Shown here: one piece after another, positions 11,832 through 24,175 of the stretch | How the letters are laid out: each line of letters starts with the position of its first letter | Position numbering within the stretch: position 1 is the stretch's first letter | Assembly: GCA_027574665.1 (NCBI GenBank) | Contig: CM050654.1 | Span: 27,175,722-27,239,721, forward strand | Length of the DNA: 64,000 nucleotides | Source: Rhynochetos jubatus | Lineage: Eukaryota > Chordata > Aves > Eurypygiformes > Rhynochetidae | Direction: 5' to 3' | The notes under the pieces: model-generated | Database searches by the model: none | Seen by the model: the letters and a program-made list of their open reading frames with translations, nothing else | Told to the model about the DNA's origin: nothing | Position numbers and translations under genes: made by a program

Positions 11832-11908
11832 TCCCAGTGTGAGACTTGAACCTACAGTGACCTCCTGAGCTCTGCAGTGAAGGATGTATTAGCCAATGAG
11901 TCATGTTG
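11832..11908 (-). repeat. tRNA-like fossil or tRNA-derived SINE head
   Basis: Read on the minus strand, this contains ATTGGCTAATACATCC, close to a pol III A box (TGGCnnAnT core). It is followed after about 43 bases by GGTTCAAGTCTC, a good B box and T-arm loop, with CAGGAGGTCACTGTA before it as in the anticodon-stem and variable region of many tRNAs. The A-to-B spacing matches a tRNA. The acceptor and anticodon stems do not pair well, so it is not a functional tRNA. A similar B-box segment with the same downstream bases occurs at 28558-28581, which favours a SINE family over a lone pseudogene. Confidence 0.35.
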
Positions 11909-14900
11909 ACTCTGGCTTGAATCTAAATGTGCCTCTTCTCTCATACCAGAGAAACCACATTCACACAGCCACGGACGTTGCTTGTATCGGATAACTCTTA
12001 ATGCAAGAGTTGGGTGGTGCTTGTTGCTGTCATCCTTGCCTGGAGGAAAGGGGTGAGCAATGGGGTGGGGATGTCATAATAAAGTTACTCCAGAAGTTAC
12101 ATCCTCTCTGTAATTTAGGATGCAGAAGAAATTGTCATCCAGTTTGAAAAGCAGAGACTAAACTAACCCTCTGGTTAATGAAAATGAGGACTTATATTTC
12201 TCTGTGGGTGGCCTTTTCTTTTTAGGGAGAGAACAAATGGTTGCTGCTGGTGTTACGTCTTTTTGAGAGGTCACTTTTTACTTTTCTGTGGGCCTATCCT
12301 GTACAGAGCCAACCCACCTTCCATTTTTTGACATGCCACCATGAACGTACCTTTGGGCCTTCCAAATTGCCTCCTGCTGTGAGTTAGCTAGCAGAGTTGG
12401 TCACTACTCTTGACTCACTTTCTCCATGCTCCTTACAGAGACAGCAGACGCTTGGGATCCCCTCTGCAGGTATTGGGAGTGAGGCTGGAACAAAGTGTGA
12501 GCAGACAATCAGGCAACCCTTCATGGAAATCCTAGGGAGTGAGAGTAGGTGTTTATGACCAAATCAATTAGTGACATTCCTGGACCACAGCTGGGAGGCA
12601 GCAGCTTTCAGATAAGAAGCAAGGCCAAGTGTGCCTCCCATGCACAGATGCTGTGAGAGGGTCTGTGACTCACTGAGCAAAAGGGGGAATGGTCATCTCC
12701 TGGCAGGATGCCAACTTGACATTGCATAGAAGGGCATTTACCCACTACTGGAAGGCAACCTACTCTCAGCTGGATGGAGCAGCTGGTCAGAAGGACATTT
12801 AATCACACTTCACTTGAGGTACTCAGGTGGTTGAAAGTTTAATGCAAGATAACACTTGCATTAGGTAGGGCATTCTGTATCCAATTTTAAGTACAGGCTG
12901 ATGAACTCCAGGTACTCCTGCTGATATTTGCCAGGATACTGATCATTTCAAACACAGGTTATCCTCTGCCTGATTCTCTCTATCTGCCTGATAACCAGCA
13001 GGATATTTGTGTTAGAATATTTTGCTTTTGCCTGCCTGCTTGCCTTTCTTTTGCAGCTGAACAAAGAGACCATTGTTTTCAGGATATCAAAACTGATTTA
13101 ATTTTGATGGGCTTAAATTACCAGCTATATATCAAGGGAAATATATATCAGCCAGACCAACACCTCCTTTCTCAGCTCCTGCATCCACACAGAAATATGT
13201 CAGCATCTACTCAGAAACCCTCATGCAATTCTGAATCCTCACTGATGCTGTCTGTTACCTATTGACATCCCTAATGGTCTGCAAGGAAACGCAAATTGGC
13301 ATTGACAGGAAACCTGAGAAAGCAACAGAGAGATTTACTGGTCAGGAAAACACTAGTTTTTCCTTTCCTTATTCATATTGTGGTTCATTGGGCTGTCATG
13401 TAATGCAAATAACATTCATGGCATTAGCCTGTACTTAAAATAAATGCTTCCTGTGGTTCTTACATATCTCCATTTCATCATATAGCACCTGAATAAAAAA
13501 AAAAAGGAAGGAAAAAAGTTGTTCATTGCCTCCTGTTCTCTACTGATGCACATGTTTGTCCTGCAGACAGGAGTGCGTGGGCTACACAGCTGTAAATCTG
13601 GTTTCTGTGTACTGTGCCTTTAAATATGAGTAGGCAACCTGCCTGTAGGGCTGGGAGGGTGTAAATCTGGAAAGGCATTTAAGAGAAAGGAGAAAGAGGT
13701 ATCTTTTACTGTGTTATTCCTGTAGGAAAGCACAAGACAGAACAAATTCAATGGGAAACAAGTCCTCCAACCTGACACCCAGGTTCAGTGTTTATTCAGA
13801 ATGAGCAAAATCAGATAAACTTTGCTAGCCAGGGCTGTCCTCTGAGGAAACCTCTGCTCCAAGAGCTGACTTTGCTGAACAGCCAGTTGGATGACCCTGC
13901 CAAAGGCGCTGTTTATGTGGCCAGCAGCCCCACAGTGAAGCAGTACAGCTAATGCCATGCACAGATCCTTCTGAGAATGACCACTGACAGCCCAGCTGGT
14001 GGGTGTCCAAGGCATACTGCAGCCACATTCTCCAGTGACCTGAAGGAAGCGCCAGTGTTGCACTATGCCACTCCCCCGCCACACACACCTTGTGTTTTGC
14101 AATGTCTTCATCCCATCGGTGCTGCGGAGTCTCCTGCAGATGTCCTGAGACAACAGTCTGTAAGGAGGTTAGGTCTACACCACAGGGTGAAGAGTGGTTT
14201 GAGAACAAAACTAAGTACCCTATAGCTTACAGCTTCATCACACTGTTGGTTGCAGCTCAAGCTTAAAATGTCTGTGCTTTGGTTTAGGATGGGCTAAACT
14301 TGGAATAACTCTTGATGGGGTGGACTGTAGCCTAAGGCATCATCTACAATTCCCATTTGTGCAGACTCACGTGGACGAGCTTGGGCCCAATTTAAGGCAA
14401 CAAACAAGTTCCTTCCCTGGCAGTCGGCCTATGTCCATGCCCACGCTCATGGGCTCGGGCCCATGCAAACATACCACAGTGCTTCCACAGACACTGCTGT
14501 GTAGCAGTTACACTCAGCTCCTCTGACTTTATGATTTCCAAGCTCTCCATACCCATGATATTATTTTCCTTTTTCTTTTTCTTTCCAAATGGAGAATCAG
14601 GACTTGTCCAGAATCCAGCAGCAAGCCAACACCAGAACTAGAAGAGCAACCCAGTCCTTCTGTCTGCAGTGCCGCAGGCTTTGTCTGTTAGACAGAATTG
14701 CTGGTCATGTTTGAATAATGACATTATCTCTGCTAGACTAGTCAAAGCCCAAAAGTGAGTCACTTTGTTCCATCACCCTCTCCATGGCTTTCAATAGACT
14801 GCTGCATATGTCTCCAGGTGACTGGAGCCATTGCCTATGACATCGGATATTTTTGGTCTCATTTGTTGGAGTTTTGGGTTGGGTTTTTTTTGAGATCATG

Positions 14901-15877
14901 GTTAGAAAAAACCTAAACCATCTATCACATCTTCTGGGGCAGAAGGTGTACTATCTGCAGTCACTGTTCCCTGTTTTTTTGTTTCGTGCACACACAGTCA
15001 TTTTAAAGAATCATTAGCAATAAAGTTAGAGCGTAGAGATCAGATGCAAACTGGATATAAATGGATTCAGTTGCTGTGGTGCTGTGCTGTACATAAACCA
15101 GGAATTACATCAAGAGACTGCCTGTTCATGTTCGTTATATGAGATTTGGGCATATATTTGCAATCAATGTTCATGCAGAGGTCACTGAGGGACAGAAGAC
15201 ACTAGCTGGTCTTGGTTACTCAAGAAGTGGTCCATTAATGTGGTTTATGCTTATCCACAGGAGAAGACAGAGCCATGCTAGATTATTCAGTTGACTCAGT
15301 CAAAGAAGCAGCCGCAGTGTAAATCAATTTGCTCCTTTCATCTTACACAGAGGGAATCAGAGTTGTGTGTTTGTCAACACGTGACTGAAGCCATGAGTCA
15401 GCATTCAGCAAATGATTCCAGTTCTGTACAGACAGCTACTTTACCACTTGGCAGTTTTAGATAATCTGTATGGAGGCAGAGAAGTACCAAAGGATTTTAA
15501 CCTGAAGGTCAAGGTTCTAGGAGCAGTGGTGGACGTACGCTTTTGGTGTCTTTTATCTACTAACAGGATGTTTCCTATGTACATAGCAGCATTTTATAGC
15601 CTGTCCTCTTCAGATGAACTCTCATGCCGTTGACACAGGAGGTAGATAGTGTGTCCCTGCTGTGTTCCTCAGCAGGATCCTGCGCTGCCTATAAACAGGT
15701 GAATTCATGTTATCATCTGTTCCTCCAGGACAACCGTCTCAGCCATTGCAGGGGCTGCAAATACAGGTGGGATTTATGCTATGTTTATCGATGGCTGTGA
15801 CTTTGTAGAAACTGCACCATGTTGGCTTCAAAACAGTTTGAGGGTGAAAGGCTTAGAGATCTCTTTACCTTGCTTTC
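11909..15877. other. unique non-coding DNA
   Basis: I see no supported gene. The minus-strand frames of 122 and 127 codons at 13785-14208 overlap each other in different frames and resemble no known family. An A-run lies at about 13495-13505. No LINE tail or tandem array was found. Confidence 0.55.
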
Positions 15878-15904
15878 TAGATCCTTACTAGATCCTTACT
15901 AGAT
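15878..15904 (+). repeat. 11-bp tandem duplication
   Basis: TAGATCCTTAC occurs twice in a row (15878-15888 and 15889-15899), followed by a third partial copy. The copies are identical, which suggests recent replication slippage. Confidence 0.85.
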
Positions 15905-18026
15905 CACACATGGGGACAGAACTGAGCCTCTTCATTACATTTTCATGGCTTTATAACTGATTTCTATTTGTTTGTGTACATAAACAGAGAACCACACTTG
16001 GACTGGTCTCTTGGCAGTGCTGAATACCACATATCCACCTCATGACTTATTGATGGGTGAGAGATTTTACATTTGTTCTCCATGGCTGGCAGTCCAGTAA
16101 GTTCTCCAACAAGCCTTTCTAGAGAAGTGTACTCCAGGTGTTTACCTTTGTTTCCCTGCTGAGAGGGCTCAAAGGACAGCACATTTCAGAAGTGGTAAGA
16201 GCTCCATCCAATGCTTTTGCTCGTGAATTCTATCTTTTCAGCCAAATTTTCCAATGGCCTTGTTTATTTACTGTAAGCCACAATGGAACCCCCTCTGGCT
16301 GAACACTAGGCCTGGATCTTGCAGTAGATCTTGCAGCCCTTGAAAAGAAATTTTGCAAAGGATTGCTGTTTTATAAACTGCAAAGAAAGAAGATCAACAC
16401 TTCTGTAGTTGCCTGGAGTCCAGTTTTCCTTGTGCTGAAAGGAAGAAGAAATCAAATTCAGAATTCTGCATTGTATAGCACCTGCTCTGGAAGGGAATGC
16501 TGCTTATAAAAGCAAAGAATTGCACCAGTGGTTTTCCAAATGCCCGAGAAGACATTTGCCAGACTACAGTGAGTGATGGATTAGAAGAAGAGAAATGACA
16601 CATTAGTTTTACTTTTATTCACAAACAAGGACCTTAAGGATGAAACAATTTGCACCCAGGATAAATCCTGGAAAGAGGAAAAGCACCCAGACATCCTTTT
16701 TGCTAGTCCCCTGTCAAATTCATGGAGACAATCCAAAAACATGACACTATCATACTTGTCTTGACTCTGACATGGCAGCTGCTTCTTGCATGTCATGAAC
16801 TTGGTCCCTCATGTGGGGTTGCACATCCAGTTGCAATCCCATCTTTCTTGGTGAGATTGTGAAGAGAGGAGGTAATGGGTTTTGGAGTGCTTTACTTCAG
16901 AAACTTCCAGACTAAACCCACTTCATACCTACAGATGCTGAAAATGGTTAGCATCTGAGAGCTGCTTAGCAAACCACTGGTCTACAGTCCCCTTCGAGAT
17001 GAGTGTCCAAAGAATCACCTTTATTGCTGGCATTGATTCAAATCTTTTCTGTCAGCGTTAGGCCTGCTATGCATGACCTGTTGTGCCAGTAAAAGCTGCC
17101 TTGTGTCAGCACAGCCTGTGTCCACACCCAGTGCTGAGGCCTGGAAGGGAGTAAAACTTTGTCTTTGTCTTAAGTATCACCCAAGAAAACATTTTCTGAC
17201 ACCATGTGCAGATGGAGTATTCTGCATTTCCCCTGCCAGTCCAAACAGTGCTGGAGCAAGTCTCCCAGAATCTCATTGGATCCTAAACATTTTCAAGGTC
17301 TGATCACATCTTTAAATATCACTGCTTGGAGCAAATGGAAGCCTAGCCTCATCCACACAGAGCCTGATCCCAGGTCCTGCTGTGCACTAATGTGTTCCTG
17401 TGCTTCCTCAGCAAGGGAAGCATTTAGTACAAGGCAGAGGGGAGCCTGAGTCCCAAGTAAAATGTTTGTATCATGGACAGAGTCCTACAGACCTGGCATG
17501 CCCCAGTGAGTGCAGAAATAAATGCTATCAAAGGAACTGGGGCTGATCAGGTGATGGAGACAGAACTCCAGGCCAGGGCTGTGTAGGTGGAAAGCAGGGA
17601 CTGCTAACAACCACACTTTGTCACCCTGCTGAAGAAAGACAAGCCTTTGCTCTTTAACACTCCCTTAACCTACTGCCAGGGGCACTCGCTGACACTGAAA
17701 TTCAGGAACTATTTGCAAGCCTTCAGAAACACTTCGTGCAAAATTAATACCCCATCAAGTTCCCAGAAGGCAATTTTTCTAGCTTCTTGTGGAACCTCAA
17801 AATCCTGCCTGTGCTAGAAGCTGAGGAAAAAATATAGTCACAGGATGGTTCTTCATTACTTCATTTCTCCCCCACAGCGTCAATATTACAGGTAGATGGG
17901 AAAAAACAGCTTCTGGTGTAGGGTTCTCAGATCAGTGGGAAATGCTATAAAAGGGAGAATGGAAACCCACTTCCCGAGATACTGAAAACATGACTGGGAA
18001 TTGTAGAATGGTGACTATTTAAGAAC
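15905..18026. other. unique non-coding DNA
   Basis: Nothing recognisable apart from short chance frames. Confidence 0.55.
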
Positions 18027-18084
18027 AAGTTTCATTGGGGTGATATGGTTTAACATAAGTTTTGGGGGTGATATGTCTTAACTT
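18027..18084 (+). repeat. degenerate tandem duplication of about 29 bp
   Basis: Two adjacent units of 30 and 28 bases share AAGTTT, a GGGGTGATATG core and a TTAAC motif. They differ by a few substitutions and a 2-base length change. The two units differ more than those at 15878, so this is likely older. Confidence 0.6.
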
Positions 18085-18779
18085 GAGCTTTGGGTTTCAT
18101 CCGATGTTTTTTCCCTTCAAGGGATGATGTCTAAATAAGCAGGGCTGAAACCTATTCACCACCAGATGTCCAAGGCCAGCTATAACACAAAAAGCCAATT
18201 TAGCAAATTAGAGCTGAGCTGTGACTTAGATGTCCCAGAGGCTCCAGAATGTGGGTATTGACCCATCTTGAGAGCACCAGCCTTTCCTCTTAAATCTTTG
18301 CCGCATCCTGATGCAATCCTAAAAGCCAAGGTAAAGAATGGATTAAAAATATAAAAATACTTCCCTCTGCCCATCACATTGGAAGAAGTTTCTTTTTCTT
18401 GAACACTTGCCACATCAGAGGACGGGAACTTGTGCATACATAGCTACGCTAGCATACCCTCCTGACAGTCTTTCATATTTCCAGGGGGTTTGCAGGTAGT
18501 AGCTGATAGTTTGTTTTTTTCACTTTCCTCTAACTTGGAATGTTTGTTCATTCTTTTTATCTTTATTACTGTTACTCCACTTTGTATCTGCAAGTTTTAC
18601 AGAGGGAAGCAAAACATGGAAGAAAAAAGGTGGCTGAAATGTTCAGGTTTCTGGGTAAAAGCCGATTTGTCTCACTTATGTCATGTTTTATCTTCTGCCT
18701 GGATCTGTCAAGAGCTTCCTCTGAGGTCTCACCATGGTACCAAGCTTGCTTAAACACACATGTATGAGACGATTCCTCT
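18085..18779. other. unique non-coding DNA
   Basis: Overlapping short frames on both strands near 18490-18767 look like chance openings in T-rich sequence. No gene is recognised. Confidence 0.5.
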
Positions 18780-18806
18780 AGTATGTGTGTGTATGTATGT
18801 GTATAA
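18780..18806 (+). repeat. short TG/TATG microsatellite
   Basis: A short run of TG dinucleotides passes into TATG units (GTATGTGTGTGTATGTATG). Confidence 0.7.
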
Positions 18807-21800
18807 TTGAATGTTTAGAAGAGAGGCCATGAAGTGAGCACCATTTCAAAAGCCACTGTTTGCCTTGGCGTCTCTCTCCTCTCCATTTTTGTTAATTATT
18901 TGTCAAGCTCTCACTTGTGCCTGATGTCCTTCCAAATGAGAGGAGCCTTCAGCCAATGGCACACCATTATTCAACCCTTCACTTATTGCTCTGCAAAAGC
19001 CTCTTCAAAGCCCAGCCTGCTGCCCCTGTTTCTGTTTATCAAACAGCTGTGTTGAGGTTGGCTGCGTTTGGTCAAGTTCAAGGAGAAGAGCTGCCAAAAT
19101 TATGAGAGAGGGAGCAGAGGAGAGTGAAAATGCCTCTCACCTCACAGGGAGTGAGAAAAGGGAAAATGGCAGCCTCTGGTCCAGGATGCTATAAATAACC
19201 AGCTTGGCACTGCTGCACAAGAAACAGCTTGGCTAACTCTCTCTTCTTTTCTCCTTCCCTACTGGGTTTATTATGTATTTAACCCTCTGCAGAATTTACT
19301 GAGGGAGGAGGCTGTGTCAGCCAGAAGACTTCTCTCTGGGTAACCTTTTGCACACCACACAGATCTCCACCATAACCAAAAAGGGGCAATGGACCTCGTC
19401 TGGGTCAAGGCTCCTTGACTCTTGAATGTTTACTCGTGCAACAAGTTCTCAAACAGCATCACAGCAAGTGCAGAACTAAGTAGAGGTTGAAAAGTCATGT
19501 GTTTCAGTCCCTTGATAATAATGAACGTACTGAGATAACTGGGATGAGGGAAGGAGAAAAATGTCTATTTTCTACTGAAGGAAATGTGTGTTGACCAAGA
19601 TGATGGGCAGGCCTTATTGCAAGAGGTATGAAAGTATTCCTTCAGGTTAGTTGCTGCAGGAATTGTGCAAAACCCTGAGAGTCTTCCTTCAGAAGTGTGG
19701 AATTAGGAAGGGGCAGTAGCTCAGAGATATCCAAGTAGGAGGAATGAAACTAACATTTAGAAGAATACTGGGAAAGGGCCCAGGAAAACACTTCAAGCGC
19801 TCCGTCGGTTTTGGCAAAATAAAGATTGCCTGTTGTAAGATGCTCCAGTGTTTTCTCCAGTCTGCAGAGACCTTCTTAGTTTTGACAAAATGCACCCACC
19901 TCCACCACAGTGTAAAGAATTTTAAATCAAAAGGGATTAGTGTCAAATCCAACAGTCCCTCTGAGCACAGATCAGTGTGTTGTGTTTATTTGCCATTGGC
20001 ATCAAGCTGCGCCAGGCAGAGTGATTAAAACCCACCTGAGGCTGAGGGATAAGCCCCTATTGCAAAGTCTCTACACTCCATCCTCCATTCTCTGCCTCAG
20101 CTGTGTGTTGGGGAACAGAGCCACAGAACGTGTGAAATTATAGACATGGCTGGTTTGCAGAGAGATTCCTAGGCAGAGCACACTTCGTAAGAGTCCAGGA
20201 GATAGAAAAAATTCTTTGCAGATCTTTCTAAAAGGCAAGTTTTTCAAGGGGCTTCTCTGACAAAACCACTTTTTTCCTTTGTTTTTTCAAGAAACCTTTT
20301 TTTACAGTTCTCCCCTCAGAACAGTTTTCTTCCATCTCTTCAAATAACCTGGACATCATTTGGATCCTCACCACAGTGTCCAAGGTGAAGCTCCCAGCAG
20401 TGTCTCCATTTACTGATCTCTCTTCCTTCTTGTCAGCACTTTGGAGGGGTCTTCCCTGGGTCCCTTTGTTCTAGGTTTCCCTGACCTTGGCTGCCTTTTA
20501 ACAGTCCTTGAATCATCAGTCCCACACTCTCTTTGTTACTTGATTTGGCCAGCTCTCTTGTTTTCCATCCCCTCTGGTATCCTTGTCAGTCTCCCACATA
20601 GCGCTCTTCCCCACCCCATTTGTCTTTATTCAGAGTCTCTCTTGCCATACCTCTTTCCTAATCTCTGTAAAATTCCTTTTGCTTTGTTACTCTGTTTTGT
20701 GCAAGATCTAAGCCACCATCTTCTCATCTTATACTTACATTGTTCCTAGAAAATGCCCTGTGCAAGTAATTGTACTTATCCTGGAAGTGAATCCTTACCA
20801 GCAGAGAGAAATGGTCCAAAATTTTAGGCACTTCCTTGGGTTCAAGGTGGAAGAGGTATGTCTCAGGGAATCTTTCAATTAATACCTGTAAAAACATCTC
20901 AGCATCAAATACTCCTTGAAGGTAGCCCTAGATCAGAAATCCCAGTAAAGGTGCTTTCCTTCTCTGCCATCCTCAGCAAGAACTTATCATTCATAAAACA
21001 TAACAATTGCCAAGTTAAAGATCCATGACCCCTAAATCCCATCTCTGAATTTGGTCCTAAGCTGAGGTTTAGCAAAGGAGTAGAAGAAAGTGAGGTCACA
21101 TGGAGTGCCTGTGTCTTTGGATGTGCCCTTTCAGCCACTGGCAGCAATAGGGATTGATGAAACAGTGACCTTCACGAGTCCAATTCAGTGGACTGAGAGG
21201 TGGAAAGCAACTAACCACCAAAAATACTCTCAGAATAAATACTGATCTCCTAAATTAACAGTGTCCAGAGAACCTTTTCGTCTTTTGCATCTTTTGGTAG
21301 TAGTTCTGGAAGATAAATTTATCTAAAAAAGTGCCTGGTTGAAAAGGGGTCATATATCTCTACCTCAGAGACTCGAAGTTGACATATTCATCTGGTGCAG
21401 GAATGAGATATTCCGGCTAGCTCAGGTGCCTGAAAGCAAGAGTGTAAATTATCACACCAAGTTTCTTATAGCTGCTGAAATAATTCTCCCAGTATCTGGT
21501 CAGGTTTCCTCAGAAATAGCTTATTTGCCTCAGATGCAAACATGATGAGAGCTGATCATCTGGGGCCATAAACTTATCACTTTCTTTACAAAGACATTTT
21601 CTCTTTAGAATTTTTTCATATCCCTAGGTTGGCCTATCTGGAGTGATGATGACCACTGAACTCAATAATTTGGCATCGAAATTTTCCCCAGAGCAAAAAA
21701 TCAGAAAGCGGCCATGCAGGGGGCAGCTTTTGTGCAGTGTCTCACCAGAGCATCCAGTCTCTTCCTTTTGGGATATTCCCTCAGTTTCTGGTTTCATTGG

Positions 21801-23374
21801 GGGTTTTCAGTAGCAAGCAGACTGCCTTATTTCAGATGTTTGTGGAATTGAACAGCAGAGAGAAAAATGCCAGGGCTCAGACCTTTCACTTGAGAAACGT
21901 GAAACTTCCTTTTGATATATTTCCCCTCAAAACGTGGTATTTATTTAACAGGCTCCCTGACTGACTCTGGAAACCTGCTATTTTGACTCAAGAATTTTTC
22001 TCAGTGAATTATATTAGATAAATATAACCAAAGTGTGTGATTATGCTGGGTCGATTAACTCCTGATGTTAAAACAGAACCATTCCTTTGGCTCTGTTCTT
22101 ACCAGCAATTTGTCACTGGTTTATGTTAAAAAAAAAAACCACCAACCTCCTTATGACTGAGTGATGGAAACTTTAAAAAGCCATTTAAATCTTGCCACTG
22201 CAGTTAATTGTTCCTGATGTTGCATATTGCACCTATTCACAGTCACGTTTTTTTCCTCTGCAGATGAGGTGCGCTCTGCAAGACCTGGAATTAGCAAAGC
22301 ACTGCACTTTCCTCAGTGTTTTTCCTGCAGTGGTTGAATACGTATTACAAATCTCAAATTCAATCCACTTTACTTTGCTGGAAGAGTGTCTGAGCTAAAT
22401 CCTGCAAAGTGCTGGCTATCCTCAGCTCCTGCTGTCAGCAGGAGATCCCAGAGGAAGAGTGCATGTGTGGAACATGCCTTTTCCTATATTTCATGAGTTC
22501 TAAACTGTGATATTTAAGCCCTGTTTCAGACATCTTATATCACCTTCCTGTCTTGTTTGCCCTTCTGTGAGATTAAAATTAATTTTTGCCTCTTTTCCCT
22601 ATTGCTTCCCCAGCATGTCCAGTAAGACAAGTCCTGCTCAGTGAATGGTTTCTCACTCTGAATAAATCCTAGTGCCACAGTCTTCATATAGAGTCTTGGT
22701 TATACCAAGTTGATGCAGGCACTGATAAATACCACTACTGCCAAAACTGTGTAAAAGTGCCAAATAGCACTACACACACACTGTTACATTTCAGATTTGG
22801 AGAATAAAAATGCAATTTTATGCCTTTTTTTTTTTTTTAACTATAGAACTAAGATATTTACAATGAGGAAACTTTACTCAGGGCTAGAAAGGGTAGGAAA
22901 TCCCTTTGATTCGTATTGTAGCAACTAGAAAATTCCAAAGAACGGTACAATGGACTTAATAATTAGCCTGTCTCTGTTTATTTCTAGTCATTAAATGGTT
23001 CTGATGCCTATACTCTTGGCTTAATGATGAAAGTCCACCTAAGCAATAATTAATTTTATTTAAGGAAGGTTCCTGGAAAATGAGCAGAACATGGGTTAGC
23101 TGTTGGAGGTTTGCCAGGCATGAGGCAACCAACCTGCAGAGGCTGTAGGCATTTTATTCTACAAAGAAACTGCCTCCAAAATGTTTGTACTGGGGACTAG
23201 AGAGGTGACAGCAGTAACACAAGATTGTGCCCAAAGCCAAAAGAATTAAATGGACTTGGGTAAACGGGTCTTGGAGAAACCAATTGCTCACTCCAATTCC
23301 AAAATCCTCTCACAGTCCATGGGGTCCCAGCAGCAGACAGCAACCACCTTCTGGGGAAAAGTTAAGGGTCTTTG
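18807..23374. other. unique non-coding DNA
   Basis: No gene is recognised. The stretch holds a T14 run (22825-22838) and a near-perfect palindrome CTCCTGCTGTCAGCAGGAG (22426-22444). The longest frames (about 100 codons) are hydrophobic translations of T- and C-rich DNA, for example 20441-20749, and are not convincing proteins. Confidence 0.55.
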
Positions 23375-23402
23375 CAGACAGTGTCACTTTTGACACTGTC
23401 TG
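23375..23402. repeat. perfect 12-bp hairpin with 4-nt loop
   Basis: CAGACAGTGTCA (23375-23386) is followed by CTTT and then its exact reverse complement TGACACTGTCTG (23391-23402). If transcribed, either strand would fold into a stable stem-loop. Pairing does not continue cleanly outside the 12 bp, so it is shorter than a usual microRNA precursor. No T-run follows that would suggest an intrinsic-type signal, which would in any case not apply in a vertebrate. Confidence 0.9.
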
Positions 23403-24132
23403 ACAGAGAAAGTAAATCGTGGCACAAGGGACTGAGAAAGGAATGATACTTTGTCTCAATCCTTTGACCTCAGAGATTTCCATGTAGTTAAACCAGGAAT
23501 ATGGTTCCCAGGGATTTTGGGAAATGAATGATTGTCAAAACAAATACCACCCTCATTACACCCTCCCTCCTTCATTGTAAACAGTCTTTAATCGCTTCAT
23601 AATAGGCTGCACCAATGGGAAATGGTGATTAATACTGTTTACCACTAAGAAACTCCCATTGCCTTTTTACCAAGGAGTCATTAGAGCCAATTTGTACTAT
23701 GTACTAAAGGGCTACCTTCCTTTGAAATCACAAGTCACACTGCCCTCAGTTATTGCTCTATGATGGAATTAAGATGAATGACATGAGGAAGAGGAGGTCT
23801 CCTGTTCTCTGTGGCTCTGCCCTGCATAGTTCCACAAAGCTCCTTAGAGATTAGTAAGTATTTACAGCCTCAGTTGCACAACAAAAGTGTGGGGCAGACA
23901 CGGCTGTTTCATTTGTTCAGTGGTCACCAGTGAAGAGTTCATCTCTTCTGGTGCCTGTTGAAAACATTGACACAAAACATTTCTTAAACTGACATTGTAA
24001 GCTGGGTAGCTGGGACTAAAGGCCACTTCTTTGGTAATATATTTGAGTTACAGAATGTAATAGATTCAAGGAGGTTTTCCTTTTAGTTTTTTCATTTTAA
24101 ACTGGACAATTTAGAGGTTGTGACTTGAGGTT
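23403..24132. other. unique DNA, possible conserved non-coding element inside
   Basis: No gene is seen. The part around 23560-23720 is repeat-free and AT-rich, with motifs such as TTTAATCGC, GATTAATAC and ACCAATGGG, which resembles a regulatory element. This is judged by look only. Confidence 0.3.
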
Positions 24133-24175
24133 TGTGAAACATCTCAGTGTCCTGTGAAACATAATCTCAGTGTCC
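24133..24175 (+). repeat. tandem duplication of 20-23 bp
   Basis: TGTGAAACATCTCAGTGTCC (24133-24152) is followed directly by the same unit carrying a 3-base AAT insertion (24153-24175). Apart from the insertion the copies are identical. Confidence 0.85.

Noticed and set aside
13785-14208. Two overlapping minus-strand frames of 122 and 127 codons
   Set aside because: They occupy different frames of the same DNA and neither resembles a known family.
19190-19230. TATA-like CTATAAATAA
   Set aside because: No downstream gene or CpG context; such motifs are common in AT-rich DNA.
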